Positions 55,783 through 64,000 of a stretch of 64,000 nucleotides of DNA are shown one piece after another. The translations under genes were made by a program, and so were the position numbers. The DNA is from Polyangiaceae bacterium (GTDB taxonomy: Bacteria > Myxococcota_A > Polyangia > Polyangiales > Polyangiaceae), in NCBI GenBank assembly GCA_020633235.1, contig JACKEA010000010.1, positions 216,001 to 280,000 of the forward strand, given 5' to 3'. Below the pieces are notes generated by a model, which saw only the letters and a list, made by a program, of their open reading frames with translations, was not told the DNA's origin and did not search any database. Within the stretch, counting starts at the first letter, position 1. Every line of letters starts with the position of its first letter.

Positions 55783-58398
55783 GTGTCCGCCCTACTGGCG
55801 AACGTGTGGGTGTTGCACGTCGCGTGTGCCACGGCGTACCTGGGGATGGCGGCATTCATTCTGGGGCGGGGGGCGGAGACGCGTCTGAACCAGGGCGCCG
55901 TCGCCATCAACGTCACGTTCCTGCTGTGGAGCACGTGTCTGGCGGTGTCGCACTTTCCCGGCACGTCCAAGGAGACGGCGGAGCTGTTCTACAGCCTGGG
56001 CTCCTTCGCCTGGGGCAGCTTCGCGAGCGTGGCGGTCTTCTTCATCGCCACCTTCTTGCGTCCCAGCATCTTGAGACGCCGTTCGGTGCAGGCCGCCCTG
56101 GTGATTCCGCCGCTCCTGGTCGTGTTCGCCCAGTGGGCCGGCTTCCTGGCGGAAGACTACGTGAAAAGGCCGTGGGGCTACGCGTTCGTGTGGCGGTCGG
56201 GGTTTTGGTCGACGTTCTTCTTCACCTTTTATGGTCTGTACATGACGGCGGGGCTGGGGCTCATGCTGTACGTGTCGTTCCTTCCGGCCCATCCCATCCG
56301 CAAGCGGCAGGCTCGGATCATCAGCCTGACGGCCATCGTGCCGCTGATGCTGTCGACCACGACGGACGTGGTGCTGCCGACGTTTCACGACTTCGACATC
56401 CCGAACATGGCGCCGGACTTCACCGTCATCTGGGTGATCGGGCTGGTGTACGCCATCGCTCGGCACCGCATGCTGGAGCTCACGCCCGCCGTGGCGGCGG
56501 ATCGCATCGTGGCCACCATGAGCGAGGCGTTGCTGCTCACGGACCCGAACGGGTACGTGCTGCTGGCGAACCCGGCGGCCAGTCATCTGCTCGGCTACCC
56601 CCTGCGCGAGCTGCAGGACTCCCATCTTTCGGATCTGGTCGTGGGCGTCAGCGAAGACGAAGTGCTGGCGGACACCGGAGAGCCGCGGGAGCTCGTGCTT
56701 CGGCGACGGGATGGCGAAGAAGTGGACGTGTTGTTCTCCGCCTCTCAGCTCAAGGGCTCCACCGGGGAAACCCTGGGCGTGGTGTGCGCCGCCTCGGACA
56801 TTGGCACGCTGAAACAGACCCAGGAGGCCTTGCGGCGCGCCCGAGACGATCTGGAACGCCGTGTGGAGGAGCGCACTCAGGAGCTGTCTCGCACCAATGA
56901 TCAGCTGAGCCGAGAGGTCATCGAGCGCAAGCTCTCGGAGGGGCGCTACCGGCTCTTGATCGAGACCATGCAAGAGGGTCTGTGGGTGCTCGACGCCCAG
57001 GACAAGACGGCGCTGGTGAACCGTGGATTGGTGCGGGTCATCGGATTCGGAATCGACGACCTTCGCGGGCGCTCGGTGCTCGAGTTCCTGGACGATCCCG
57101 ACGTGGCTGCCGGCGCCTTGAAGGACGCTCGCGCCGGGCAGTCGACGCGTGGGGATTGGGTGCTGCGCTGCCGCCACGGGCTGCGCGTGGACGCCATCGT
57201 CAACGTCGCGCCGTTGATGCAAGGCGACAGCTATGCGGGCGCCGTGCTCACCGTCGTGGACGTCACCGAGCGCAAGCGGCTGCAGAGCCAGCTGGCGCGC
57301 GCGGATCGCCTGGCGAGCCTGGGTCGCCTGGCCGCCGGTGTGGGGCACGAAGTGAACAATCCCCTGACCTGGGTGTTGGACAACCTGGAGCAGGTGCAGA
57401 CCACGCTGAACGAAGGCATGGCCCTCGCTGACCGCGAGCAGGCGTCCCAGAGCATTGCCGAAGCGCTCGATGGCGCGCGGCGGGTGCGGGACATCGTCAA
57501 GGAGCTGAGCGCCTTCTCCCGCGGCGGTGCGCCGGAAGCGGAGCTCGTGAACCTGGAAGACGTGATCGAGGAAGCGATCAAGATCTCGGACAAGGAGATC
57601 CGCTTTCGGTCACGTCTGACGCGAGAATTCGGCAGGACGCCGCGAGTGCTGGCCAGCCCTGGGCGCCTGGTGCAGGTGTTCGTGAACCTGCTCGTGAACG
57701 CCGCCCACGCCATCGACTCGGGGGGCGTGAAGGACAACGAGATCCGCGTGCGCACCTGGTACGAGCAAGGGCGGGTCCATGCCGAGATCCGAGACACCGG
57801 CCACGGCATTGCCGAGAGCGACATCGGTCGCCTCTTCGACCCGTTCTTCACCACCAAGGCGAAGGGCGAAGGCCTCGGGCTCTCCATATCCCACGAGATC
57901 GTGAGTCAGTGCGGAGGACGGATCGACGTCGTGAGCGAGGAGGGCAAGGGCACGACCTTCACCGTGGTGCTGCCCGCAAGTGCGGAGACGCCCAGCACGC
58001 GACCCTTGCCGCGCGCCCACGCGGCGCTGCTCAGTGGCGCCCGAGTTCTGGTGGTGGACGACGAGCCCGCCCTGCGCCGCACCTTGCGTCGCACTCTGGG
58101 CCGCGAGAACGAAGTCGTGCTCGCGGCCTCCGGCGAGGAAGCGCTCACCCTCCTCGAGAAGGAGCCCGCCTTCGACGTCGTGCTGTGCGATCTGATGATG
58201 CCGGGATTTTCCGGCATCGACCTGTACGAGCACCTGGTCAAGAACCGCCCCGAGGTTGCCGCGCGCATGGTGTTCATGACCGGCGGCGCCTTCACGGCGC
58301 GGGCGGAGGAGTTTCTGCGCGACGGAAATCGCCCGTTGATCGCCAAACCCTTCGAGACGAAAGAGCTGCTGCAGACCCTGGGCGACGTCGTCGGCTGA
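55783..58398 (+). CDS. Hybrid sensor histidine kinase with 7TM sensor, two PAS and receiver
   Basis: An 871-residue protein, GTG start. The N-terminal ~230 residues have seven hydrophobic helices of the histidine kinase N-terminal 7TM type (VLHVACATAYLGMAAFILG, VAVFFIATFLRPSILRRR). Two PAS domains (about 236-345 and 390-505) follow. The dimerisation/H box is VGHEVNNPLTWVL (H522), then the N, G1 and G2 boxes (VNLLVNAAHAI, RDTGHGIAESDIG, GEGLGLSIS). A receiver ends it (VLVVDDEPALRR, phosphoacceptor D803 in LCDLMMPG, K in IAKPF). It senses a membrane or small-molecule signal of unknown identity and passes phosphate to its own receiver and probably to a separate regulator. Confidence 0.95.
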   Translation: MSALLANVWVLHVACATAYLGMAAFILGRGAETRLNQGAVAINVTFLLWSTCLAVSHFPGTSKETAELFYSLGSFAWGSFASVAVFFIATFLRPSILRRRSVQAALVIPPLLVVFAQWAGFLAEDYVKRPWGYAFVWRSGFWSTFFFTFYGLYMTAGLGLMLYVSFLPAHPIRKRQARIISLTAIVPLMLSTTTDVVLPTFHDFDIPNMAPDFTVIWVIGLVYAIARHRMLELTPAVAADRIVATMSEALLLTDPNGYVLLANPAASHLLGYPLRELQDSHLSDLVVGVSEDEVLADTGEPRELVLRRRDGEEVDVLFSASQLKGSTGETLGVVCAASDIGTLKQTQEALRRARDDLERRVEERTQELSRTNDQLSREVIERKLSEGRYRLLIETMQEGLWVLDAQDKTALVNRGLVRVIGFGIDDLRGRSVLEFLDDPDVAAGALKDARAGQSTRGDWVLRCRHGLRVDAIVNVAPLMQGDSYAGAVLTVVDVTERKRLQSQLARADRLASLGRLAAGVGHEVNNPLTWVLDNLEQVQTTLNEGMALADREQASQSIAEALDGARRVRDIVKELSAFSRGGAPEAELVNLEDVIEEAIKISDKEIRFRSRLTREFGRTPRVLASPGRLVQVFVNLLVNAAHAIDSGGVKDNEIRVRTWYEQGRVHAEIRDTGHGIAESDIGRLFDPFFTTKAKGEGLGLSISHEIVSQCGGRIDVVSEEGKGTTFTVVLPASAETPSTRPLPRAHAALLSGARVLVVDDEPALRRTLRRTLGRENEVVLAASGEEALTLLEKEPAFDVVLCDLMMPGFSGIDLYEHLVKNRPEVAARMVFMTGGAFTARAEEFLRDGNRPLIAKPFETKELLQTLGDVVG

Positions 58399-59631
58399 TC
58401 AGTTTTTGGCTAGGATCCCGCGGTCCTTGCGCATCAGGTAGAAGAAGTCGCGGTACGAGCGCTTGCGGATGTACTCGTCTTCCGAGAACTCGAAGCCCTG
58501 GGCCAGAGGCACGGCCTTGCGTTCCGGGCCGGCGTCCCCGGGCTCGAACAGCACGAACTTCGGGTAGGACCAGTTCACGTCGAGCTGTGCCACGTCGGTG
58601 GCGCCGGCGTGGTGCATGCCCATCGCGATGGCGTGGGCGGTGGTGTGGTTGCTGATGCCCACGTAGAGCACGCTGCGGTCCGCGTTCAGCCCTACGGCGG
58701 AGCGGCGGATGACCGTTTCGCCGTCCAGGGTGGCGCCCCAGGCCGACGTCTCCGGGTTGGACAGGCCCACGTGCATCTTGTCGTTCTCGTACATGCAGCC
58801 CGGCGCCTGGCGGAACCAAGCGATGTGAGCCTCTCGATCCTTGATGTTCGACCAGGTGGCGATGGTCAGGCTGCCGTCGTCGAATTGCGCGAAGGTGCAG
58901 GCCTTGTCCCGCGGCTTCACCAACGTCACGCCGTCCACCTTCATGCCGTAGTAGCCGTGTTCCGTCATGAATCCGCCGTTGAAGGCGGCGAGCAGCTCCT
59001 CGCGGTGCTTCTCCGGGATGATCGCGGGGCGCTCGTACTTCAGCGCCTCCTTCTCGAAGCTCTTCGGCTCGCGATAGCCGGCTACGGGAAACACCGCGCT
59101 GCGGCGCAAGTCCACTGCCACCACGAACAGCTCCGCCCAGGAGCGGTTCTTGTCGGGATGGAGCAACGTCTTGAACATGTACGCGCGCTCTTTCGGGCGA
59201 CGCGGATCGCTGATTCGCACCCACTTGCCGTCGCCCGGCGCCGACCAGCTTTCGTGCACGGGGCCCACGTCCTTGGGATGAAAGGGCGGCGGGGGCGGCG
59301 GCCCGGCGTCCGCGGCTTCCGCGACGGGCTCCTCCGCAGGTTCGTCCGAGGGAACCGCCCAGTAGGCTTTGGGCTTCTCGTCCTTGCGCCAGATCCGATT
59401 GAAGCGGTCCTCCACGCCGTAGGCGAAGTCTTCCAGCTTCGCGACCCGCTCCGTGCCCAACACCGCGCGCAGGCTGTTCGCGATCAGCGGCCCCAGCCAC
59501 TCCACCCGATGCACCAGTATCCACAGGATCAGGACGGCGGCCGGGGTACCGACCCCAAAGCCGATGAGCCAGCGCCTCGAGCGGCGCTTCTTGGGCTTGT
59601 TCTTCTTCTTCGCGGGATCACTCACGCCCAT
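58399..59631 (-). CDS. Membrane-anchored NAGPA/phosphodiester glycosidase-domain protein
   Basis: A 410-residue protein. After a basic tail and one N-terminal membrane helix (WLIGFGVGTPAAVLILWILV) comes a Pro/Glu-rich linker. A domain from about 165 to 395 matches the phosphodiester glycosidase (NAGPA, DUF2233) family: ELFVVAVDLRRSAVFPVAGY, LLAAFNGGFMTEHGYYGM, and AHAIAMGMHHAGATDVAQLDVNWS. Such enzymes or relatives release GlcNAc from phosphodiester-linked glycans; the substrate here is unknown. It ends directly beside the hybrid kinase stop and is divergent from the BamA-family gene. Confidence 0.85.
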   Translation of the reverse strand: MGVSDPAKKKNKPKKRRSRRWLIGFGVGTPAAVLILWILVHRVEWLGPLIANSLRAVLGTERVAKLEDFAYGVEDRFNRIWRKDEKPKAYWAVPSDEPAEEPVAEAADAGPPPPPPFHPKDVGPVHESWSAPGDGKWVRISDPRRPKERAYMFKTLLHPDKNRSWAELFVVAVDLRRSAVFPVAGYREPKSFEKEALKYERPAIIPEKHREELLAAFNGGFMTEHGYYGMKVDGVTLVKPRDKACTFAQFDDGSLTIATWSNIKDREAHIAWFRQAPGCMYENDKMHVGLSNPETSAWGATLDGETVIRRSAVGLNADRSVLYVGISNHTTAHAIAMGMHHAGATDVAQLDVNWSYPKFVLFEPGDAGPERKAVPLAQGFEFSEDEYIRKRSYRDFFYLMRKDRGILAKN

Positions 59632-59696
59632 GGGGGAGGCGAATGGTAGACCGAGGCGGCGAATTGCGCTCGTTTGTGTTGTAAGAAGGAGGCGCG

Positions 59697-62600
59697 ATGC
59701 GCCGAACGTGGAGCCGAATCGGGCCGGCCTTGTGCCTGGCGCTGCTTCTGCTCGGTGCTGCGGCGTCGGCCGAGGAGCGAGGGAACGTCCCTTCCCTCAG
59801 CGCGACGGCACCGCTGGGGGATCTCGCGGGCAAGCGCATCGTCCGCGTCGAGGTCGTCACCGCGGGAGGGCGCTGGCAAGAGCCGGTGACGCTGCAGCGC
59901 GTGCGCGTGGGCGACTCTTTGAGCGCGGAGCTCGCGCGCCGCGCGATGCGCGAGCTTTCGGACACGGGGCGCTACGCCACGGTCAGCGCGTCGGCGTTCG
60001 CCGAAGCCGGGGGCGCCGTGCTGCGCGTCACGGTGCTCCCGCGGCGCATCGTCGCCACCATTCGCCTGTCTGGATCGGAGCTCGATCGCGACGACACGCT
60101 ACGCACCGCGGAGATCCGCGAAGGCGGCGAAGTGACCGCGCCGATGCTGGCGGACGTCGCGGCTCGCGTGGAACGCCTGTACCGTTTCCGAGGCTATCCG
60201 CAGGTGAAGGTCGGCGTGGACGCCACGGACACCGACGACCCTCTGCGCGTCGTGCTGTCCGTGGACATTCGCGCCGGCGAGCCCCGCCGGATACGTCAGC
60301 TGCAGTTCGCCGTGTGGCCCAGCACCACCGTGCCCGGCCTCGCGAACGTGCTGTCGCGCTACGGTGTGAGCGCGGGCGACCGATTGGACGAAGATGCCAT
60401 CGACTCGGCGGACCGCGATCTGGTCGAGGTGTTGCAGAAGCGTGGCTGGCACCGCGCGCAGGTGTCGCACCGTGTGATGGCGGGAGGTGTGCTGCAGGTC
60501 ATCGCGCACGTGGGGCCCCTCGTGCGGTTGAAGTTCGAGGGCAATCGGCTGTTCGACGCCTCCCAGCTGGAAACCGCCTTGGACCTGGAAGAGTCGGACG
60601 ATCGCGCTGCGCCCACCCTGGTAGAGCGGCTGCGGGACTTCTACGCCGAGCGCGGGTTCTTGGACGCGGAGGTCAGCGCGAAGCTGCGTGGAGCTCTGTC
60701 CGCTCCGGTGGTGGATCTCGTGTTCCGCATTCGCGAGCGGCAGCCGGTGCGCATCGCCGCCCGCGAGTATCCGTGCCTCACGGGCTCTCGCTCTGCGAGC
60801 GAGGTAGGCAGCGAGATCGACAGCTTCTTGTCGGAAGAGCTGCCCGGGAGCGACATCTTGAGCTCGGTGGATCCCAAGACCGTGGATCAGACCTTCGGTC
60901 CCCACGGCACCACCGGCGCCCGGGTAAAGCCCTATCAGCCCAACCCCTGGAAGACCTACGTGCCCGACGTCTACGAGCGGGCCATGAAGCACGTCCAGGA
61001 TCTGTACCGCTCCGAGGGTTACCTCTCGGCGTCGGTGGGCCCCGCGGAGCTGCTGCGCCGCCGTTGCGATCCGCGCTCGCCGCCGGGCGTATGTCGCCCC
61101 ATCGGTCCGCGCCTGCGGCCGCCGACCACTTGTCGCTACGACGAAATTGGCGTGCCCCTGGGCGAGCCGGATTCCGATCCGCACCTTTCGTGTGCTCCCG
61201 ACGCCTTCGGTGCCGTGCGCTGCGAGCCGGAAGCCGTGCTCAGCATTCCGATCAAGCTCGGCCCGCGCACCATCTTGTACGACCTGGCCTTCGACGGAAA
61301 CAAGGTGTTCACCGAGACTCAGCTGGCGGAGACCGCCGACCTCGAGCTCGGCACCGGCGCCTCGCAGTTGGCCCTGGACAAAGCGCGCCGGCGTCTGTTG
61401 GACGCGTATGCGGAGGAGGGCTTCGCCTTCGCCGAGACGGACGTCAACCTCGAGCTGTCGCCGGACCACACCCGCGGACGCGCGCGCTTCACCATCAGCG
61501 AGCGCGAGCAAGTGATCGTCTCCGGTATCGTGGTGCGTGGGGCCAAGCGCACCAACGAGGGCCTGATCCGCAGCCGCGTGGCGCTGGAAGTGGGCGAACC
61601 CTATCGCCGCAGCGACGTGCGCAAGACCGAAGAGCGCCTGGCCACGCTCGGAGTGTTCAGCGCCATCACCGTGGGTCTGGAGGATCCCTACGTTCCCGCG
61701 CGGCGCAAGGTGGTCGTCATCACGGTGCAGGAGCGAAAGCCCCAGTACCTGGACGTGCGTCCCGGCTTCTCCACCGGCGAGGGTTTCCGCATCACCTTCG
61801 AGTACGGTCACCGGAATCTGGGCGGTGGAGCCATTCAGCTCACGCTCCGTTCCCAGCTCGGCTACCTGCCCACCGGGCTCATCATCGAGAAGGACGTCCG
61901 CGACAAGTACGACGAGCTCGACGTGGGCCAGCGCCTCGAGCGCCGCAACAGCGCCACCGTGGAGTTCCCGGAGATCGGTCTCGGTCCGCTGTTTCGCTTC
62001 AGCGTGGAAGGCATCGACGTGCGCGACAACGCGCGCGACTACGGCATCACCAAGGACGCCGGCATCGTCACCCTCATCTTCCGACCCGAGCGGCAGTTCT
62101 CCGCCACTCTGGGCGGCTCCCTGGAGCTCAACACCGCGGAGATCTTCGGCTCCACACAGAAGGGCGCGCTGGAGTCGTACGTCCAGAACAACCCGCAGTT
62201 CCGCAACACCTTCCGCGTTCCCGAAGGCACCACCGTCGCCGTCGCCGAGCGCATCGGCTTCGCCTGGGATCGTCGCGACAATCCCCTGGGCGCCACCAAG
62301 GGCACGTTGGTTTCCGGTGGCGTGGAGCACGTGCGCGCGACCCCCGTCGGCGGACAAGACGCGCAGACCAGCACCGGCGAGCCCAGCGTGTTCGCCGCCA
62401 CCACCAGTCAGTTCCTGCGCTTCAACAATCGTCTCGCGGGCTACGTCCGCCTCAGCGACAAGGGCCTGGCCCTGGCTGCCAGCTTCCGTTGGGGGCTCAA
62501 CACGCAGCTCATCCCGAACTCGCAGACGTACCCGGATCGCCTGTTCTTCATGGGTGGCGTGGACTCCATCCGCGGCTTCTTGCAGGACTCCCTGGTGCCG

Positions 62601-62963
62601 GAGGACATCGCCCAAAAGCTCCTGGATCCCGCTTCTACCCTCACGCTGAACGAGGTCGTGATCCGCGGCGGCGACGCGTTCATCAATCCGCGCCTGGAGC
62701 TCCGCATTCCGCTCTCCGGCAGCGTGCAGACCGCGATGTTCCTGGATTCCGGCAATCTCTGGCGCAAGCCCGATCTCGTAAACCCCAGCAAGCTTCGCTA
62801 CGCCGTGGGCAGCGGATTGCGCATCGGTACGCCCATCGGCCCGCTGGTGTTCGACTACGGCTTCAACGTGGATCGTGTCCTCGACAAGCTGTTCCCGTAC
62901 CGAACGCGTCAGCGCTTCTGGGAAGACATCGGCGCTTTCCACTTCAGCATCGGCCTGTTCTGA
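59697..62963 (+). CDS. BamA/TamA-family outer-membrane assembly protein
   Basis: A 1088-residue Omp85 protein with a signal peptide (ALCLALLLLGAAASA) and a series of POTRA domains. The POTRA repeats show in VRLKFEGNRLFDASQLET and ILYDLAFDGNKVFTETQLA, with GIVVRGAKRTNEGLIRSRV ahead of the barrel. The 16-strand-type barrel carries the L6 loop motif FMGGVDSIRGF and ends in HFSIGLF, with a terminal Phe. It is longer than E. coli BamA (810), mainly by extra N-terminal POTRA modules and a Cys-containing insert near 440-510 (CRPIGPRLRPPTTCRYDE). Such an extended member could be the main BamA, a TamA-like factor or a specialised exporter. No lpx or skp genes are beside it. Confidence 0.93.
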   Translation: MRRTWSRIGPALCLALLLLGAAASAEERGNVPSLSATAPLGDLAGKRIVRVEVVTAGGRWQEPVTLQRVRVGDSLSAELARRAMRELSDTGRYATVSASAFAEAGGAVLRVTVLPRRIVATIRLSGSELDRDDTLRTAEIREGGEVTAPMLADVAARVERLYRFRGYPQVKVGVDATDTDDPLRVVLSVDIRAGEPRRIRQLQFAVWPSTTVPGLANVLSRYGVSAGDRLDEDAIDSADRDLVEVLQKRGWHRAQVSHRVMAGGVLQVIAHVGPLVRLKFEGNRLFDASQLETALDLEESDDRAAPTLVERLRDFYAERGFLDAEVSAKLRGALSAPVVDLVFRIRERQPVRIAAREYPCLTGSRSASEVGSEIDSFLSEELPGSDILSSVDPKTVDQTFGPHGTTGARVKPYQPNPWKTYVPDVYERAMKHVQDLYRSEGYLSASVGPAELLRRRCDPRSPPGVCRPIGPRLRPPTTCRYDEIGVPLGEPDSDPHLSCAPDAFGAVRCEPEAVLSIPIKLGPRTILYDLAFDGNKVFTETQLAETADLELGTGASQLALDKARRRLLDAYAEEGFAFAETDVNLELSPDHTRGRARFTISEREQVIVSGIVVRGAKRTNEGLIRSRVALEVGEPYRRSDVRKTEERLATLGVFSAITVGLEDPYVPARRKVVVITVQERKPQYLDVRPGFSTGEGFRITFEYGHRNLGGGAIQLTLRSQLGYLPTGLIIEKDVRDKYDELDVGQRLERRNSATVEFPEIGLGPLFRFSVEGIDVRDNARDYGITKDAGIVTLIFRPERQFSATLGGSLELNTAEIFGSTQKGALESYVQNNPQFRNTFRVPEGTTVAVAERIGFAWDRRDNPLGATKGTLVSGGVEHVRATPVGGQDAQTSTGEPSVFAATTSQFLRFNNRLAGYVRLSDKGLALAASFRWGLNTQLIPNSQTYPDRLFFMGGVDSIRGFLQDSLVPEDIAQKLLDPASTLTLNEVVIRGGDAFINPRLELRIPLSGSVQTAMFLDSGNLWRKPDLVNPSKLRYAVGSGLRIGTPIGPLVFDYGFNVDRVLDKLFPYRTRQRFWEDIGAFHFSIGLF

Positions 62964-63126
62964 GAACCCAGGCGCCCTGCCACTGCCGCATCGGCCATTT
63001 TCGCTTGATTGTCGGTGCGTCGCGATACCCGTCGCGATCGCCATGGCGCGGAGAGAGCGAACCAGCACTACCGCACCGCGGCGGCCCCGGGTCGTCCACG
63101 GGAGTGACCGTGGACGCTCGCTCGCT

Positions 63127-64000
63127 TTACTGACTGGTGCCCACGGTCACGGCAGGGGGCGTCCAGATCCGAAGCGTGTGGCTCTCCCCCTCGTCCAGCC
63201 AGAACTGCGCGGCAGTGTGATTCTCGCCCTGGGGGATCTCGACGCCGATCTTGATGTGCTTGCCGTAGGTTCCCGCCTGCGCGTGCTCGAGCTCGCAGCC
63301 CACGGTCACGGTGTTCTCGCCAGGGCTCAAGGCGAGGTCCAGCGTCTGCTGCTTGGGGCTGAAGGACACGTAGTCCTTCTGCGCCACTCCGTTCACCGTC
63401 ACGCTGAAGGCCGCCGTGTCCGTGGCCAGGGTCACCAGGTCGGAGATCTTGATGCGATACACGCGCTTCGGCTCGGTATCGACCTCGACGTACTGAGTCG
63501 CGACGGGATCGCCGTCCAGGTCTTGAGGTGAGTACACGTCCATCAGCACGAAGTCCTCGTCGGTCTTGTCGGCGTTGAGATCGCTCGGATCGACGATGCG
63601 GCGCAGTTGCACCGGGTCGTGAGTCAGCTCGAAGGTGTCGTAGCCGGGATAGCGGATGAAGCCGAAGGCCTTCTTGCGGGTCTTGTAGGTGAACAGTGTG
63701 GCCTTGGCGCCGACCCACACGTCGTCCGTTCCGCTGGGCCAGGTCACGTCCGTCACGGTCACCTGGTCCGTCTCGTAGTCCAGATCGAGATCTGCGCCTT
63801 CGGCCCAGGTTGGCGCATTGGTGGTGTCGAGATCCACGGACTGGGACAGCTCGATGTCCAGCAAGTTCTTCATGCTCCGGAACACCGGTCCCAAGATCGG
63901 AAGCTTCTCCAGCACGCTGGAGATCTTGAAGCTGTAGGCCTGCATGTTGAGGACCATCTTCACCGGCGTCGGCGGGTACTTCTCCAGCACGCCGAGGCGC
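63127..64000 (-). CDS. Beta-rich surface protein, partial (5' end beyond window)
   Basis: At least 287 residues, mostly beta strands (VTVTDVTWPSGTDDVWVGAKATLFTYKT, RVYRIKISDLVTLATDTAAFSVTVNG, TVTVGCELEHAQAGTYGKHIKIGVE), ending PAVTVGTSQ. The reading frame remains open through the right edge; the GTG at 63990 (MLEKYPPTP) is a possible start, or the gene continues beyond. A C-terminal domain rich in Thr/Val of this type is typical of myxobacterial cell-surface or lipoprotein modules. No family recognised. Confidence 0.65.
   Translation of the reverse strand, partial: RLGVLEKYPPTPVKMVLNMQAYSFKISSVLEKLPILGPVFRSMKNLLDIELSQSVDLDTTNAPTWAEGADLDLDYETDQVTVTDVTWPSGTDDVWVGAKATLFTYKTRKKAFGFIRYPGYDTFELTHDPVQLRRIVDPSDLNADKTDEDFVLMDVYSPQDLDGDPVATQYVEVDTEPKRVYRIKISDLVTLATDTAAFSVTVNGVAQKDYVSFSPKQQTLDLALSPGENTVTVGCELEHAQAGTYGKHIKIGVEIPQGENHTAAQFWLDEGESHTLRIWTPPAVTVGTSQ

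Noticed and set aside
60099..63068. 989-codon open frame on minus opposite the BamA-family gene
   Set aside because: Same reason: an antisense shadow without motifs.
59453..63133. 1226-codon open frame overlapping the BamA-family gene on the same strand
   Set aside because: Arg/Gly/His-rich shadow of the real frame; the true protein has POTRA, the L6 motif and a terminal Phe.

Overview
The window is G+C-rich chromosomal DNA whose content points to a myxobacterium, most likely of the Sorangium/Polyangium side (order Polyangiales). The basis is five Hanks-type Ser/Thr kinases (one cut by the edge), a PP2C phosphatase, an FHA-linked sigma-54 activator, TPR/PEGA envelope proteins, many lipoproteins with long Gly/Ala-rich linkers, and a serine protease ending in a MYXO-CTERM-type sorting tail. 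I see no phage, IS element or CRISPR array. The placement is inference from gene families, not a database match.

Layout. 1-4.0 kb (minus): membrane protein, grpE, dnaK and the start of a Ser/Thr kinase. 4.0-13.9 kb (plus): kinase, PcrA/UvrD helicase, a PQQGYP-repeat outer-membrane protein, a methyltransferase, an FHA/AAA+/Fis activator, and a kinase translationally coupled to a TPR/PEGA protein. 13.9-18.4 kb: LamG lipoprotein, AraC-type regulator, dnaA. 18.4-19.0 kb: a gene-poor stretch with a 20-bp palindrome of two inverted DnaA boxes, which is the oriC candidate. 19.0-22.7 kb: outer-membrane and membrane proteins. 22.8-27.5 kb: a heme block (CXXXY-type CcmE, HemE, HemY, tRNA-Gln, di-heme cytochrome c lipoprotein). 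27.5-35.1 kb: lipoproteins, a second methyltransferase, and a radical SAM enzyme abutting a GT4 glycosyltransferase. 35.1-35.4 kb: a candidate structured RNA with its own terminator. 35.4-46.7 kb (all minus): small lineage-specific genes, several resembling toxin-immunity families (SUKH, DUF6882, DUF4262 types), mixed with lipoproteins and a MYXO-CTERM protease. 46.9-55.6 kb: ECF sigma factor with putative anti-sigma, PP2C, a catalytically dead HtrA-like protein, rpiA, mutM, a lipoprotein, and a second TPR + kinase pair. 55.8-64 kb: hybrid histidine kinase, NAGPA-type phosphodiester glycosidase, a large BamA-family protein, and a partial gene.

How the genes fit together. Most of the window concerns signalling (kinases, phosphatase, ECF sigma, sigma-54 activator, hybrid kinase) and the cell envelope (BamA-like protein, barrels, lipoproteins). 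Housekeeping genes (dnaK/grpE, dnaA, pcrA, hemE/hemY, rpiA, mutM) are scattered among them.

The clearest unexplained signal is a dispersed intergenic repeat with core GTYGGTCCGSCGCGRAACC. At least 14 copies occur in both orientations, always between genes, and often immediately before a start codon. Three copies carry a second module around GGGTATCGCGAAGCGCGTTC. Coordinates of starts are my choices; alternatives are given where the evidence is thin.
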